Source: Pyrenochaeta sp. MPI-SDFR-AT-0127 (Eukaryota; Ascomycota; Dothideomycetes; Pleosporales; Cucurbitariaceae). From it: a DNA stretch of 64,000 nucleotides. Numbering within the stretch: the first letter of the stretch is position 1; each line of letters begins with the position of its first letter. Location: assembly GCA_020747015.1 (NCBI GenBank), contig JAGTJM010000009.1, positions 558,001 through 622,000 of the forward strand, read 5' to 3'. Positions 31,179-42,652 of the stretch are shown one piece after another. The notes beneath the pieces are model-generated. The model saw only the letters and a list, made by a program, of their open reading frames with translations, ran no database searches and was not told the DNA's origin. Position numbers and translations under genes: made by a program.

Positions 31179-32984
31179 TTAACCCGCATAGCCTGGTGAA
31201 GGTATGCCTTGTCCATATCCTTGCCCCCGACCTCGTACGTACATTGAAGGTTCCATACCGACTTGAATGCCCTGCGTCTGGCCCTGAGTAGGTATTTGCT
31301 GCGGATATCCCAGCCCTTGTACTTGTTGCGGCGTAAAACTGGGTTGGTGTGGCTGCCCTGTATACCCAAAGGCTCCCATAGTCGGCGCTGCGCCATAGCC
31401 CTGGCCAAAACCATAGGTCCTATTCGGCTCAAGCAATGCTGCTCCTTTACTCGCAGCGCCTGTCTTTGTGCTACCCGTCGGAGCTCCAAGGGCGTATCCC
31501 CAGGTGCCCTCCCTCAATTTCTCCTTAACGAACTTGATTTTGTCGTCAACCCCCTTTGGCATTTTGCCCGCAGACTCATTCATGGCCCATGAGCATGCTT
31601 TGACAACTGCTTTCCACATCCCGCGCTCCGCATCGCCAAGCTGCGGGTTGCCTTTTTCCCGGCGCACACGCTCGAGGACAGCCATCATAAGGCCTTGGAT
31701 ACGGTTCGTAACTTTCTCTAGGTCCTGAGACTTGGCGGGTATGAGGATGTGGAATACTGCTGGATTTAAAGGGCGCATTTGACCTTTGTGGAAGTTGATC
31801 TGAACCGGGGCGGCGGTGTAGCAATCCACACTTCCCGCTGCCGCCGGTCCTACAGCCAGTCTCGCAAATGCTAAGACTCTGTTCCCATGATTGAACAGTG
31901 CGAACGGGCAATCAGCAAGTAGCACGGCATCATGAATTGCCTCGTCTCTGCCAGCAGCTCTACATTTGGCCTTCTCATAGCTTTCTTTGTTTACACACAT
32001 ACGCGCCCAATATTTTGCTTTGGAAGCATCCAAATGTTTATGCACCGCCTTCACCGCCTCACTCCCATACTTATTCTCACTAGCCGCTCTTAGGCGAAAG
32101 GCGAAAGTCACAAGTTCGTCCTGTGCTTTGTGGAGGTGTGGCCGTGAGAGTGAGGAGGGTAAGAGGGTATTGATATAATAGGCATAAAAGCACATGTAGT
32201 TTCCCAGGTGCTCGAATGTTATGAGCTGGCTGGGAGAATCGAGGAAGACGACTGGTACGTCCATCCTCTTGGCATATGATTCCAGGAGCTGAAGGTCCGG
32301 TACTGTATTCGCTCGTCCGGCGTTCGAAGGCGCGATATTGTCCGTCAGATCCAATGACCCTGTAATCGTGATGGCGGAAATTTTGGACCGCAGTGTCGAT
32401 GTGGTGTTATTGATCCAATGTAGTAGGAAGTGTATGACTGGACTATGATGCCACACGATCTTCCTCTTCCCGCTTTTCATCCCACTCATTTGTAAGACGC
32501 GCTCAATGGAAATATTGATGCGCTTGACTACCTTCTCTGCAGCCTCTCTATTACCAGTTCCAGCTGGGTGACGGGCATTTTGCCACCCTCTTACAACCAC
32601 AATCTTGCCAAATGCCACCACGGTACCTTCTATGTGCTTCTTTCCATCAGTTCCAGTCAAGTATTCAACTAGCTGACAGATACGCCCAAAATTGTCCCTT
32701 CCGCTCTTTTCTTCGGCAATGATGAGCATGCTGTCACCATTCGCATTCGCGCCCTTCTCCTTGTTCCCACCAAGGTCGCACAGCTTGGCGATGATGGAAG
32801 TTAACTGGAGAAGGTTGTCGATGTCGGTATCAGAATCCCAGATGTGGAGCACATCTGGATCGCAGATCTTCTCAAGCGTAGCTTTAGATGCATTGAGAAA
32901 GGAGCATTTGTATTTTTCAGGCGTCGACTGCAAGGATGTTTTAAAAGAGTCGAGGTCCGCGGACCAGGGGCCGTTGAAAGCCAT
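31179..32984 (-). CDS. hypothetical protein with Gly/Gln/Tyr-rich C-terminus
   Basis: Single exon, 601 aa. Residues 1-480 look globular, with no motif I can name; short segments such as FGKIVVVRGWQNARHP, ISAITITGSLDLTDNI and MDVPVVFLDSPSQLITFEHL suggest an alpha/beta fold. The last ~100 residues are low complexity, rich in Gly, Gln, Pro and Tyr (YGFGQGYGAAP and RGRGQGYGQG), including RG-type elements known from RNA-binding and condensate-forming proteins. That C-terminal reading is inference. The next gene-free stretch upstream (from 32985) is its promoter. Confidence 0.75.
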   Translation of the reverse strand: MAFNGPWSADLDSFKTSLQSTPEKYKCSFLNASKATLEKICDPDVLHIWDSDTDIDNLLQLTSIIAKLCDLGGNKEKGANANGDSMLIIAEEKSGRDNFGRICQLVEYLTGTDGKKHIEGTVVAFGKIVVVRGWQNARHPAGTGNREAAEKVVKRINISIERVLQMSGMKSGKRKIVWHHSPVIHFLLHWINNTTSTLRSKISAITITGSLDLTDNIAPSNAGRANTVPDLQLLESYAKRMDVPVVFLDSPSQLITFEHLGNYMCFYAYYINTLLPSSLSRPHLHKAQDELVTFAFRLRAASENKYGSEAVKAVHKHLDASKAKYWARMCVNKESYEKAKCRAAGRDEAIHDAVLLADCPFALFNHGNRVLAFARLAVGPAAAGSVDCYTAAPVQINFHKGQMRPLNPAVFHILIPAKSQDLEKVTNRIQGLMMAVLERVRREKGNPQLGDAERGMWKAVVKACSWAMNESAGKMPKGVDDKIKFVKEKLREGTWGYALGAPTGSTKTGAASKGAALLEPNRTYGFGQGYGAAPTMGAFGYTGQPHQPSFTPQQVQGLGYPQQIPTQGQTQGIQVGMEPSMYVRGRGQGYGQGIPSPGYAG

Positions 32985-33620
32985 TAGGTTGTAGCAGGAA
33001 TGGCGACGGGTTTGCTTGCGCTAGTGTTGATTTCTCAATCAGTTGCGTTGAAAGGTAATGGGCTGATGTGTTGGTGCTTGTTAGTGTATATTATTGTGTA
33101 CGTCGCGTTGGTCGACAGTGGGAGTGGCGGTTCAGAAAGCGAATGATACGGTCCACTGAAAAACGGTTACCAAACATGTGGGCATCGCTATTATATATGT
33201 AGTGGGAGCCTGCATTACTTATATTACCCCCTCATGATTTGGAGATCACGAGTGTGAATGTGAAGAGCTACATGTGAAGCGGGTTCAATCAATGCGCAGA
33301 TGTGCAAATACACGATGATGATGCGCGCAAATTTGGGGCGAACAAGGAGAATAGACACAAGAGCAGTGAATGGGCAAATATGTTATATACTATTGAGTGG
33401 AGCGTGAAGATGAGGACGATGAGGCATCAGTTTTAGCCCAGGTGTGAAGTAAAAGGTGAATCGAATGTGAAGAAATGTAATGTGAAGTCAAATGCAAACC
33501 CTCAATTGCCAAAAGTTTGCCTGCTTCGATGTGGACACCCAAACCAAACTAGCCATATGCGCTCCCAATCCTGTGATATCGTGCCAAAACGCCTTGAAAA
33601 GTTTAATGAGTCACAATTCT
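32985..33620. other. intergenic region
   Basis: Separates the hypothetical protein gene from the stop of the Rab GAP gene. AT-rich, no feature recognised. Confidence 0.5.
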
Positions 33621-36300
33621 CTACTTCCCAACCCCTCCGCCCTGTTCGACCACGGTCTTCTTATCTAACTTTTCTACCTGCCTACTCAACAAAGCACGCA
33701 GCTCGGGGCTTATAACTTTGGCTTCCTCTTGCTCTTCTTCACGGACCTGCTTGCCCGTGTCCGCACCGGATGTTGTCCCTTGCTCATTCGAACTTGAGGG
33801 GCCAGCATCGAGGTTTGGGCCTGGTCCAGCTACAATCGCTGCGGCTAGCTTTCGTTGTCTAGCCTGCGGTGCGGAGGGAAAATTGCCTTTCTTGTCAATC
33901 GTCTCGACTGTTCGTTGGAATCGCTTGAAGAGTGACTCAGCACGAACGAGGGTTGATTCAAGATCCATGGTGCCGGAAAGCTCGTTTACTGAAATAATGT
34001 TAGCTACATAATACTGTGAAAAAATGCCATCCAAGTCCACACATACCATATTTCAACACCTCATCGAAATGCTTAAGATGTGCCATGATGACATCGCGAT
34101 GCTTTTCTAAAATGGCTAGCGCGATGAAGATGTGAAAGTTGGCGCTCTGGTAGTCGGTCCAGAGCGATTCCCATAACCGGAGGACATCTGCCCATTCAAA
34201 CTCTCGCTTGTACCACACCAGAAGCATGCGGAAAAAGAAAAAGAAATTGGTGGAATCAGCAGACTGAAGGTGGAGGTAGAGCTTTGGGTCCATCAGTTGC
34301 ACGAGGTGGTCGAGCGTTAACAGTTGCTTGCGCATGCCTGATTGATCCCGTAGAAAGTTTCGCTCCTGTATGTAGATTAGCAATTGATAGCACTTCTTTC
34401 CGAACGAGCAGCGGGTTCATACCATGCGCTCCATGAACCCAACGAAACCCCAAAAGGCTACAGCATCGTCCTGCATGACTGCGTAGATGGGCGCAAGCAG
34501 ATCGCTCATGCCTTGCACATAGCCGAGATCTTTGTTGTATTCATTGTAAGTCAAGAGCATGTCTTTCATCTGCTCCAAATGGACGTTAGTACCAACATCG
34601 GCAAAAGGCGAATCTGGATCTGGGTGCGGAATGTCCTCTCCAGCAAATATTGGGATCGTGCGATCTGTTCGGTGTACATCCTTCTCTACACAGCGAACCC
34701 CATAGAATGGGGACAAGTCAGTCAAGCTTTTCGAAGGGTAAGGTGAGTTTCGATACATACCTATTCGATTCTTCTGTTCTCTCCACCACTCTTCTTGTTC
34801 CGCATCTTGGTGGCCCTCTATCATTCGTTCCCACCAAGCGCCTTTTAGTCGTATGTATTCGTCTCGGCGACTGTTGATATTTACGCGCCGCTCTTCTTCT
34901 GAGCTGTCCCAATCATATACACCAAGCAGATACAGCCATGCCTCTTTCCGCACCCCGTCGTCTGGATCTAGGCCGCCGTGGAATATCCGGTCTTTGACCT
35001 CATCTGGCGTTAACTGCAACCGGCCTTTTGAATCGAAGAACCCTTTCCACTCCTCCAGGTTTACAGGTTTTCTTCGGTCTGCCAAGGCCATCTTGTCCAT
35101 GTCTAGAATTTCAAAGTCGCCAACGTCGCTCTGCTCCATAGCCAAGACATCCTTTGCCGTCCATATCCTTTGGTTTCGTTCTCGCTCGCTTTGCTCGGCA
35201 ATGCCCATGGCCCATCTCGCCAAATATAATCGTGCACTATCAAACTCCTCTTGCAAAGTCTGCACTTCGGGGTTCTGAATCAAGCGTCGGACCTGAGGCG
35301 GGATCTTAGGGTTGTCCGCAACAGCCTGAGCTGTCCTTCTCGTAAAGGTGGTGACTTGACTGAGCTTCTCCAGGAAACTCCATCTCGCCTCCTTGAGCGC
35401 TTTTGTAACAGGGTCCATGCCTCCATCTCTTTTTCCAGAAGAAGAGCCTTCGGCTGCCTCGGTACTTTTTTTGGGCGCAACGTCTCGACCAAATGACCGC
35501 TTATCGTCTTCGGACGGATCAATCAGGTATATGCTCGGATCTGCTCCGGATCGTTCCACTGTGACATATCTCTTCAACCACCGGAGGACCTCATCACCAC
35601 CCCAAAACATGCCTCCCCCATCACCAAAAGGGTCAAAGCTCTCTTTTGCCAACTTCTTCCGCTGCATGATTGTTGATTGACACTCGCTGTCGTGAAAGAA
35701 CAGCGCAGGAAAGCTGTCCCCAGCCCTTGTATTGACCACCACGCTTCCAAACCACCATCCTATGCTTGGTGGTCGCACTAACAGGGAATATATCTCGCTG
35801 ACTGGTAAAGCGAATGCATATCCGGGTGTTCCGCTATGCGAAGAGGTAGTCGGTGGAGGAGGAACAAGATACGACTGTGTAGGAGGAGAGGATGAATCTG
35901 ACAGGTCCACTTTTACATAGGTATCGTACGCATCGCCAAGGCCGGATTCGGGTATCCAGGCAAGAAGTAGAGATGAGGCACTGACGCTTCGGGCAGAGGA
36001 AGATGAGGTTGGGCGCGCATCGTTTGTAATTCGTGCGGACTTTTGCTGCACGAGAGCAACGAAGCCAGGGATGTTGTCTTTGGCAGATGGCGTAGGATGG
36101 ACGTATACCTACGCGTGTTAGTACGGCTTCACGCCACCAACCGTATGGAAATTAATACGTACTTTGCTCTTGGTGTACAGCAATTTCACGCCTTTACCAC
36201 TGCTAGTGTGTCTAATAGTATTGTACTCACCCTCTTCATCGTCACTTAGGGCGTAGAAGCTGGCCGATGGCGACGGAGGGCTATGGACGGGAGAGGCCAT
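33621..36300 (-). CDS. GYP7: Gyp7-type TBC-domain Rab GTPase-activating protein
   Basis: Five exons (36300-36163, 36108-34761, 34685-34423, 34365-34047, 33988-33621) encode 811 aa. The N-terminal region has KLLYTKSKVYVHPTPSAKDN, made by splicing exons 1 and 2 and characteristic of Gyp7/TBC1D15. The TBC domain starts near residue 405 (FHGGLDPDDGVRKEAWLYLLG). The arginine-finger motif IxxDxxR is formed exactly across the second intron (I-E-K-D-V-H-R) and the glutamine finger is in LGYVQGMSDL, so the GAP should be active. Gyp7 stimulates GTP hydrolysis by Ypt7/Rab7 at vacuole and endosome. The C-terminal tail is acidic and polar. The 75-nt second intron is stop-free and in frame; its retention would break the catalytic motif. 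Confidence 0.92.
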
Positions 36301-36763
36301 GCGGGGCAAGGAGCAACCAAAGGTGCGAGGATAGAAGAATCCTTGGGTTCAGACGGGGTGAAGAGGCTGAATTTCAAGTATCAATATGCCGTGGCCTAGG
36401 TAAGAGGCAGCTCGAAGGAGTACGCGTACATATGTCGGTTCAGGCTTGTTGCAGGTGATGGTTGCGAGGTGTGAGCTAAGACGCGTGTGACGTACTTTCA
36501 TGTGGCTGTGGCGGGGAACATGGTTGCCGCCTCTCCGCAAATCACGAAGCATGATTTGACCACCCTACATCTCGGAGTCTGATAATTGAGAACAAATTCA
36601 TATTCGGGTATGAGCAGTCAAGATCTCTACGCTTCACAAATAATAACATGCTATGCTCCCGTGTGCGCCATGCAGCCAGAAGTCGCAAAGCCATGCAGTA
36701 CCCAGCCAGCGAAGTCTGATGACGAACTCCGTGAACTCCAAACTAAACATGTGCTGTGACCCA
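36301..36763. other. intergenic region
   Basis: Promoter side of the Rab GAP gene and 3' side of the Mso1-like gene. No supported feature. Confidence 0.5.
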
Positions 36764-37657
36764 TTAACGCATGCGTGGTCCGCTCGGCAGTCCAACGCGT
36801 CCACCTTGTGGTCCACGCTGTGGTGGTGCGCCACCACCGCCGCCGCCATATCCTCCACCCTGAGGAGCGTAGGGGTCATCGTTACCCGTCCAAGGAGAGT
36901 TTGCCGACATGTTTGATGGGTATTGCTGCCTTCCACCGCCACTGCCAGTGCTGCCATAACTATTGCTGCGATCGTCGGGATATGGCAATCGTCCGCCTTG
37001 AGCGGGGCGTTCGTAGGTATTTCGCATGCTCGATGGAGCCGAATATGCCGGTTCTGCGGCTGGCGCACTTGAGCCTCCGCTGTTGGGTCTTCCTGATCCC
37101 CATAGCCTAGCCTTTAGCCTCTCTTGTGCAGATGAGCCAGATCCTGCGCTTGGTGGTGGTGAAGGATCCGCTTGCGGGCGCCCTCCCAACGAACTCTGGT
37201 AGCTCCCCGCCCTTTGACTTGGTAGAGGCCTGCCTTGTGTCTGTGGCTCGGGTGTCAACGAATTGCCCATGCCTGGCCGACCATGCAGTGGTCGCGCCCC
37301 TCCTCCTCGTCCTCCAGCTGTGCGGCGCAGCGAGAGTGGCTCTTGCGCTTGTGGCTGTGGTTGTGGATTGTCCCAAAGATCACTCAATCCTCCGCCTCGG
37401 CCCATAGGTGGTGCTTGACCTTGCTGCCGTCCAGATGAGGAGGCAAACTGAGCGGGAGCTGCCTGTTGAGCCTTGAGATCAGGCGGGAGCCATTGCGGGA
37501 ACGGCCTGCCTTTCTCTGTATAGTACGCGCGAAGCACTCGTGAGAGGTGTGAATCGTCTTCGGTGTCGCCGTCTGCCTCATCAGACAGAAGCTGTCGTCG
37601 AAGGTTATTGTAGCGCGACGTGGTGTTTGTGAGCAGATTGTTGAGGTAGGACGACAT
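36764..37657 (-). CDS. Mso1-like Sec1-binding protein
   Basis: A 297-aa single exon. ATG 37657 is chosen because it starts the conserved block MSSYLNNLLTNTTSRYNNLR. Residues 1-62 match the Mso1 Sec1-binding region, including the end RAYYTEKGRPFPQWLPPDL. The rest is disordered, rich in Gly, Pro, Gln, Ser and Arg, with a short conserved-looking block SAQERLKARLWGSGRP and a Gly tract near the C-terminus. Mso1 binds the Sec1/SNARE machinery and promotes vesicle fusion at the plasma membrane (known from yeast). Head-to-tail with the Gyp7 gene, both acting in membrane traffic. Confidence 0.85.
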   Translation of the reverse strand: MSSYLNNLLTNTTSRYNNLRRQLLSDEADGDTEDDSHLSRVLRAYYTEKGRPFPQWLPPDLKAQQAAPAQFASSSGRQQGQAPPMGRGGGLSDLWDNPQPQPQAQEPLSLRRTAGGRGGGARPLHGRPGMGNSLTPEPQTQGRPLPSQRAGSYQSSLGGRPQADPSPPPSAGSGSSAQERLKARLWGSGRPNSGGSSAPAAEPAYSAPSSMRNTYERPAQGGRLPYPDDRSNSYGSTGSGGGRQQYPSNMSANSPWTGNDDPYAPQGGGYGGGGGGAPPQRGPQGGRVGLPSGPRMR

Positions 37658-39794
37658 GGTGACAGCTCTGTACGTTGACAGGTAGAGGGAAGGCTTCGTT
37701 GCGCCCTGCGCAGCTTTATGCAACTATGTTGGCCGTGGGCGCTTGCGTGGAGGTGGAAGAAGGTGGGATGCGGATTGGGCCGCGGTTTCTAATTAACAGG
37801 GCCGCGTTTGGTTGGAGGAAGCGAGCATGTCAAGTCACTTCAACGCCTCCACATCAAAGTAAAACCATGTTCTTGACAAGTCACTTTACCAGCAGTAATC
37901 TCATTGGAGAAGCGGTAGCTCCATGTTCAATCAAGGACTTTGGAATCTTTGATATCTCCGAACGCGCTGCGCTGGTCGCGTTCTCGCCAGAACGGGATAC
38001 CCTGTCCAACTCAAACATTGTTGCATCACTTTTACCCGACCTCCATGATGAGTCCCAGTCTTTCTGCTTTCAAGCCCATTAGGGCACTACTACGTCGCTG
38101 TTGCTTATCAAACTATGTCAGACAATGTATAATTGCGAATTTCATTCAATTTCTTCTTTACAACAGCTTGATTAACGAAGCACGATGCAACAAAGAGTCC
38201 TACTTTCTATTATTGCTCCAGTAGACCTTTGTCTTGAACTAGTAATCTCCTTTGATATCATAAGAGCCATCCACTGTTGCCACTTCTTTGTACCTGCTCA
38301 TACCTTTCTCAGGCCTTATTCATGTAGTTCATCAAAATTGGTCATCCTCGACCTGAAATTTCAGTACCAATCACTTAGAACAACATGCAATCAGAGCAAA
38401 AGTCTATTTATATACCCTGGCTCACCACAAAGCCATGACGTATTCGAGTGAACATTGTAATGACTGCGCAAGCTCGTGCTCGTCAGGGAGGTAAGCATAT
38501 AATCCAGTGGACGATATTGCCGGCTTGGTTCATGACTGCAATAGTTGCACACCTCGATGGTCTGGAAACGTTCATTGGCGATACGTTTGTGGAAGAGAAA
38601 GGACGGGAAGGAGATGAGATGAGTCGACCTTTGGAAACTCATTTATCACCTTGTAAAAGCGGAAATCGATTAAGTTTATTTAGCAAATTTAAACAAATCT
38701 CTCCCACACAGATTGCAAATTTCTACATCATAGAACACTCGTTTCTATTCATGTACGTGGATTTGGAAGCCAACAATCGATCGATTTCTCTCTTTCATTA
38801 AGCCTTCTCTACTGTGACAATAAGTTAGTCTACAAACGAACATAATGCTTTCATTTTCTCTATGTGCATAGATTTGCCAAAGTCCACTGATGGTCGCGTT
38901 TCTGCGTTTGCCATTCTCATGCGTTAAAAGCCCTGCAAAATCTAGAGCCAGTGTGGATAGTGGTTTGACACGAAGACGGTGTTCTTTAGGCGATTAGTTT
39001 GATCAATCTCACGAGAAAATGCGAAAGCAAGTTTGGCTAACTTTTTTGGTATTCTTGCATAGGCTATTGAGAACAGATCGCCATACGTCTCCACAATCAC
39101 AACAAATAAGCTGGAAGTTTCGAGTGCAAAATATTCAACTGGCTATATTTATGCAAAAAGTCGATATCAATGAATGTCCTACTACCCTGGCACGAGTAAC
39201 TCAAACAAGGTAAGTCAGATGCAGTCTTTGTGTAATCGCATACCATGACCTCCTGCCGTCTTGTGTAATTTCCAAATGAGAATAATATGCTATCTAGTGC
39301 ATCTGATGAAACTTAGAGAAATAATCATTCTGATTCGAACTCCCTTTCCAAATTGTTAGATATGAAGAAACTCAAGATAGCGATTTAGCAGCGGTTCACT
39401 GCGGAAGCGGTTGTCGGCGGTGCCAAAACATACGATCGACATCAAAACTGGCAACGCGGTACTAATCGTAGCTGGTCAAAAGCTGAGTTGTGAGTATTTT
39501 TTACAAGAGCATGTGTCTCCATGCACAAAGAAGAATGTTGCTTGATCCAATGCATGTTACAATCAATTGTGATAGTCCTTTGTGGCCTTGTTTATACAGA
39601 TGAAAGAAACACCAGATTATCAAACTGAAGGTTTAAAAAAAGCTTCTTTGTTCTGATAATGCTATTGTTCAACATTCTACTATTTTATCTTGATCATGCT
39701 CGCAACATATCTGCTGGTCCAAACAGTGCATTACAACTCGAGAAGAATCTCCTTGTTATCAATATCTTCTGTTCCATATCCCGATTGCAATATC
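37658..39794. other. 2.1 kb AT-rich gene-free block
   Basis: Largest gene-free stretch after the first. Beyond about 38,100 the DNA is clearly AT-rich with stops in all frames. No element ends, terminal repeats or exon-like sequence are seen. Confidence 0.55.
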
Positions 39795-41041
39795 ATGGTT
39801 AGCACAAGATCGCGTGGCCTGGCCTTGCCAGAAAGGTCACTATTACAACTTGAACGTGACCAGATCGTACGTTTTCCCTGTTGTATTCTCGACATCGCTG
39901 ACATCTTCCCAGGCGTCGCGCATGGATTTTGACTGGTTTCCACTGAGTGAAGAACAGACCGGCGAGACCAGAGGTATCGTGAATTGCGGTAACCTCTGTT
40001 ACCAGAATTCTGTGCTTCAAACGCTCATGCACCAACCTGGGTTTATCAGATGGGTTGACAAGCATAACACTCCTTCAAACCGCTGCCACTCGAAACAGTG
40101 TATAAAATGCGCTGTTGTATTATTGGTAAGGAACTATTGGGGGGTGAGCGACCCGGACATTGCGGTTGAGTCATCCGAAGGGCCTGGCCAAATCGCTCGA
40201 CTAGCAGTACAGAGTGGAATGTTTGATGAAGAAGAACAAGATGATTCAATGTCATTCTTTACATGGTTGACCAATAGCTTGTACGAAGATCCACCGTGAG
40301 TCCGCTTGATCAAATCATGACCAACGCCAACAAAGCTAAATTTCACAAAGAAACCAACAATGGCAGCGCGAATTCGAAACTTTATACCGCCTTGAAATTC
40401 AATCATATGATAGATGCACAGTCTGTGGTCACGTAAGGACGATGCCAATGGAAGTCTCTACTTCTCTCAACATCGGCGTTCAGTCCGACTACCAGAGCAT
40501 CACGAACTCCATTACTGCAGCGTTCCAAAACGTTGTGGAGAACATTCACTGCAGCGAATGTCTCCAGAATCAAACCAAGTATCGCAAGTACGACATTATC
40601 GCCGCACCAAAGATCCTTCAGGTCCAGATTGCCATTCTGCAATACGATGGAAAGATTATGCACTCGATGGATTATCCCGAAACTCTCGATCTCACGGCCT
40701 TCCAGCAGTTCACCACACTTCCTTTGGAGTATCGTCTGTCTGGCGTGGTCTCACATGCTGGCGAAGGTCTGTCTGGAGGGCACTATATAGCCAGCGTGAG
40801 GGGGCAAAATCCTAACGACTTCACCTGCATCTCAGACGTCGATCGAGAAGAATTTCAGCTCGCTCACTTTCTGGCAAGCCCACAAAGACCAGAATGTGAC
40901 GACATGTATTGTGAGGACGGATACCAAGTCTACATGCTGAGTTACATTCGTGATGACACGAATAGGAAGATGCCACCAAAACCTGGGAACCGAGGCGGAC
41001 GAGGACGATTGCAGAAGGAGCTAAAGAGCTTAATGTCTTGA
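39795..41041 (+). CDS. small USP-type ubiquitin carboxyl-terminal hydrolase
   Basis: Three exons (39795-39866, 39913-40295, 40351-41041) encode 381 aa. The Cys box is GIVNCGNLCYQNSVLQTLMH with nucleophile Cys53; the His box is GEGLSGGHYIASVR with His296. Between them lie two CxxC pairs (YDRCTVCGHV and IHCSECLQN), the usual zinc-binding fingers of USPs. The canonical Asn-Thr-Cys-Tyr of the Cys box is Asn-Leu-Cys-Tyr here. The enzyme is minimal in length and probably cleaves ubiquitin from unknown substrates. The C-terminus ends in a basic Gly/Arg/Lys stretch. The first intron is 46 nt with a perfect GTACGT donor. It sits isolated between two AT-rich blocks, so it may be lineage-specific. Confidence 0.88.
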
Positions 41042-42652
41042 CTATGATCATGTTTTGTATTTTGACTTTGTGCTATATTGATGCGTATAGATCTACTGAG
41101 CCTTTTACACGAACTTGCGACCATGTTTAGGTTTGTGATGATCTGAGCTTTTGTCTCGGAGTCGGTTCCACCAAATTAACGCTGAGGAGACTCTGAGTCC
41201 ATGGAGGCCTTCTAAATGCCTGCTCAAATTCTTTTACCAAGGGCACATCTCTTCACAGACTGCATTTGGCCTTAAGAAGCCTTGCTTGAAAAATATTTAA
41301 CTTACCTGTTTCAACAACTGTGATACTGCGAATGAGAAATTTGCCTAGACATAAACAGACATACATGACTATTTCAGTCAAAGTAATTAACGTCGCTTTC
41401 TATGCTTCAAGGAACCACTGTAACGAGAAACCCTGCTCACTCAACATATGGCGGACTGTTTTCCTAATGAGCAGAATAACATCGACAGTTACGGGAGGGT
41501 CGCCCCAAAAGTTATTGGTGGGCCTTGGTAATCGATTCTGTAGCGAGATCCCGAGCGTGTATCAATCCGCTCAGCCTCAAGTAGACAATGCTTGTTTATC
41601 TTTGTCAAAGATATCACCAGCTTCAGCACCAGCACCGGCCAGCAACTTTGACTAAAGCTAATTGTGAAGGGGCGACTATATATGCCTTTTCTTCCAGGAG
41701 CCAAGACTCTTTTCGGCTTTTGCACGGCAAATACTTGGACTGGTTTACTAGTATTCCGGCCAGCGATCGAAACCATGGTCACAAGTGCTCTGTCCGTAGA
41801 AGTTATTGGCGTTCTTAAAGTTGCATATCAGAAAATGCTCTGTCGTCGAGAACGTGCACGACGGACGGTATTGTTTGCTTGTAGTTGGCTTATTATTTGG
41901 CCGAATTTGCGGATGTCAGGTACAAGGGACGACTTCTTCATCACACATTTAGCATAATAGCGACATGGCTATTGCCTGCCGGTTTAGGGGAGGGGGTGAT
42001 ACTAGTCTATTATCAGAAGTCAAATTTGATTTCAGACGTACAGAATTCTTGGTCATGAGCAATGACCTTAAGAAATTTGTTCAAAGACGACTGCCCGGAA
42101 TTGTCCACAATGCAACATACGAACGTGGCGATAAAATGCCTCTTAGTGAAGTGTGCATGCTATCCATTCCAACCGAAATGGTCCACCATAGTTGAGGACT
42201 GTCATTTAGGTTCAGAATAACCGTCTACTTTACAATGATAACCACAGAGAGGCACACATGAGCCAGTACTGAGAAGAAGGAACATCAATGCGCTTCGCAA
42301 CAAATCATTGTAAGGCATCAAAGTTGGACGGGAATTGCATGGATCATCTCGAGGGCCGGTATGGTTATCGAATGTTCTTACTGGGTCGTCAACTTATGCA
42401 GGTTTGAAATGTGCATAATCTAGCTACAGATTATTATTGGTCCAAACAAGGATGCTCGCAGCCATGATAAGCATGAGGTGTTCAGCTCAGCCCCATTGCT
42501 ATTGCGTTTTTTCGGGCAACATCGTCCATCCTTATCCTAGAGACACCTTTTCCGGAAAGCATCCGGGTTTTGTTATTCAAACGCTCAATGCTTTTGGCGC
42601 TGACGCGCCACTCTTTGCAAGTCCATTGTGAGTTGCTGAACAACCTCGCCAC
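41042..42652. other. AT-rich gene-free block
   Basis: About 1.6 kb between the USP gene and the HET-kinase gene. A 97-codon antisense open frame at 41489-41782 has no domain. Nothing supported. Confidence 0.5.
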
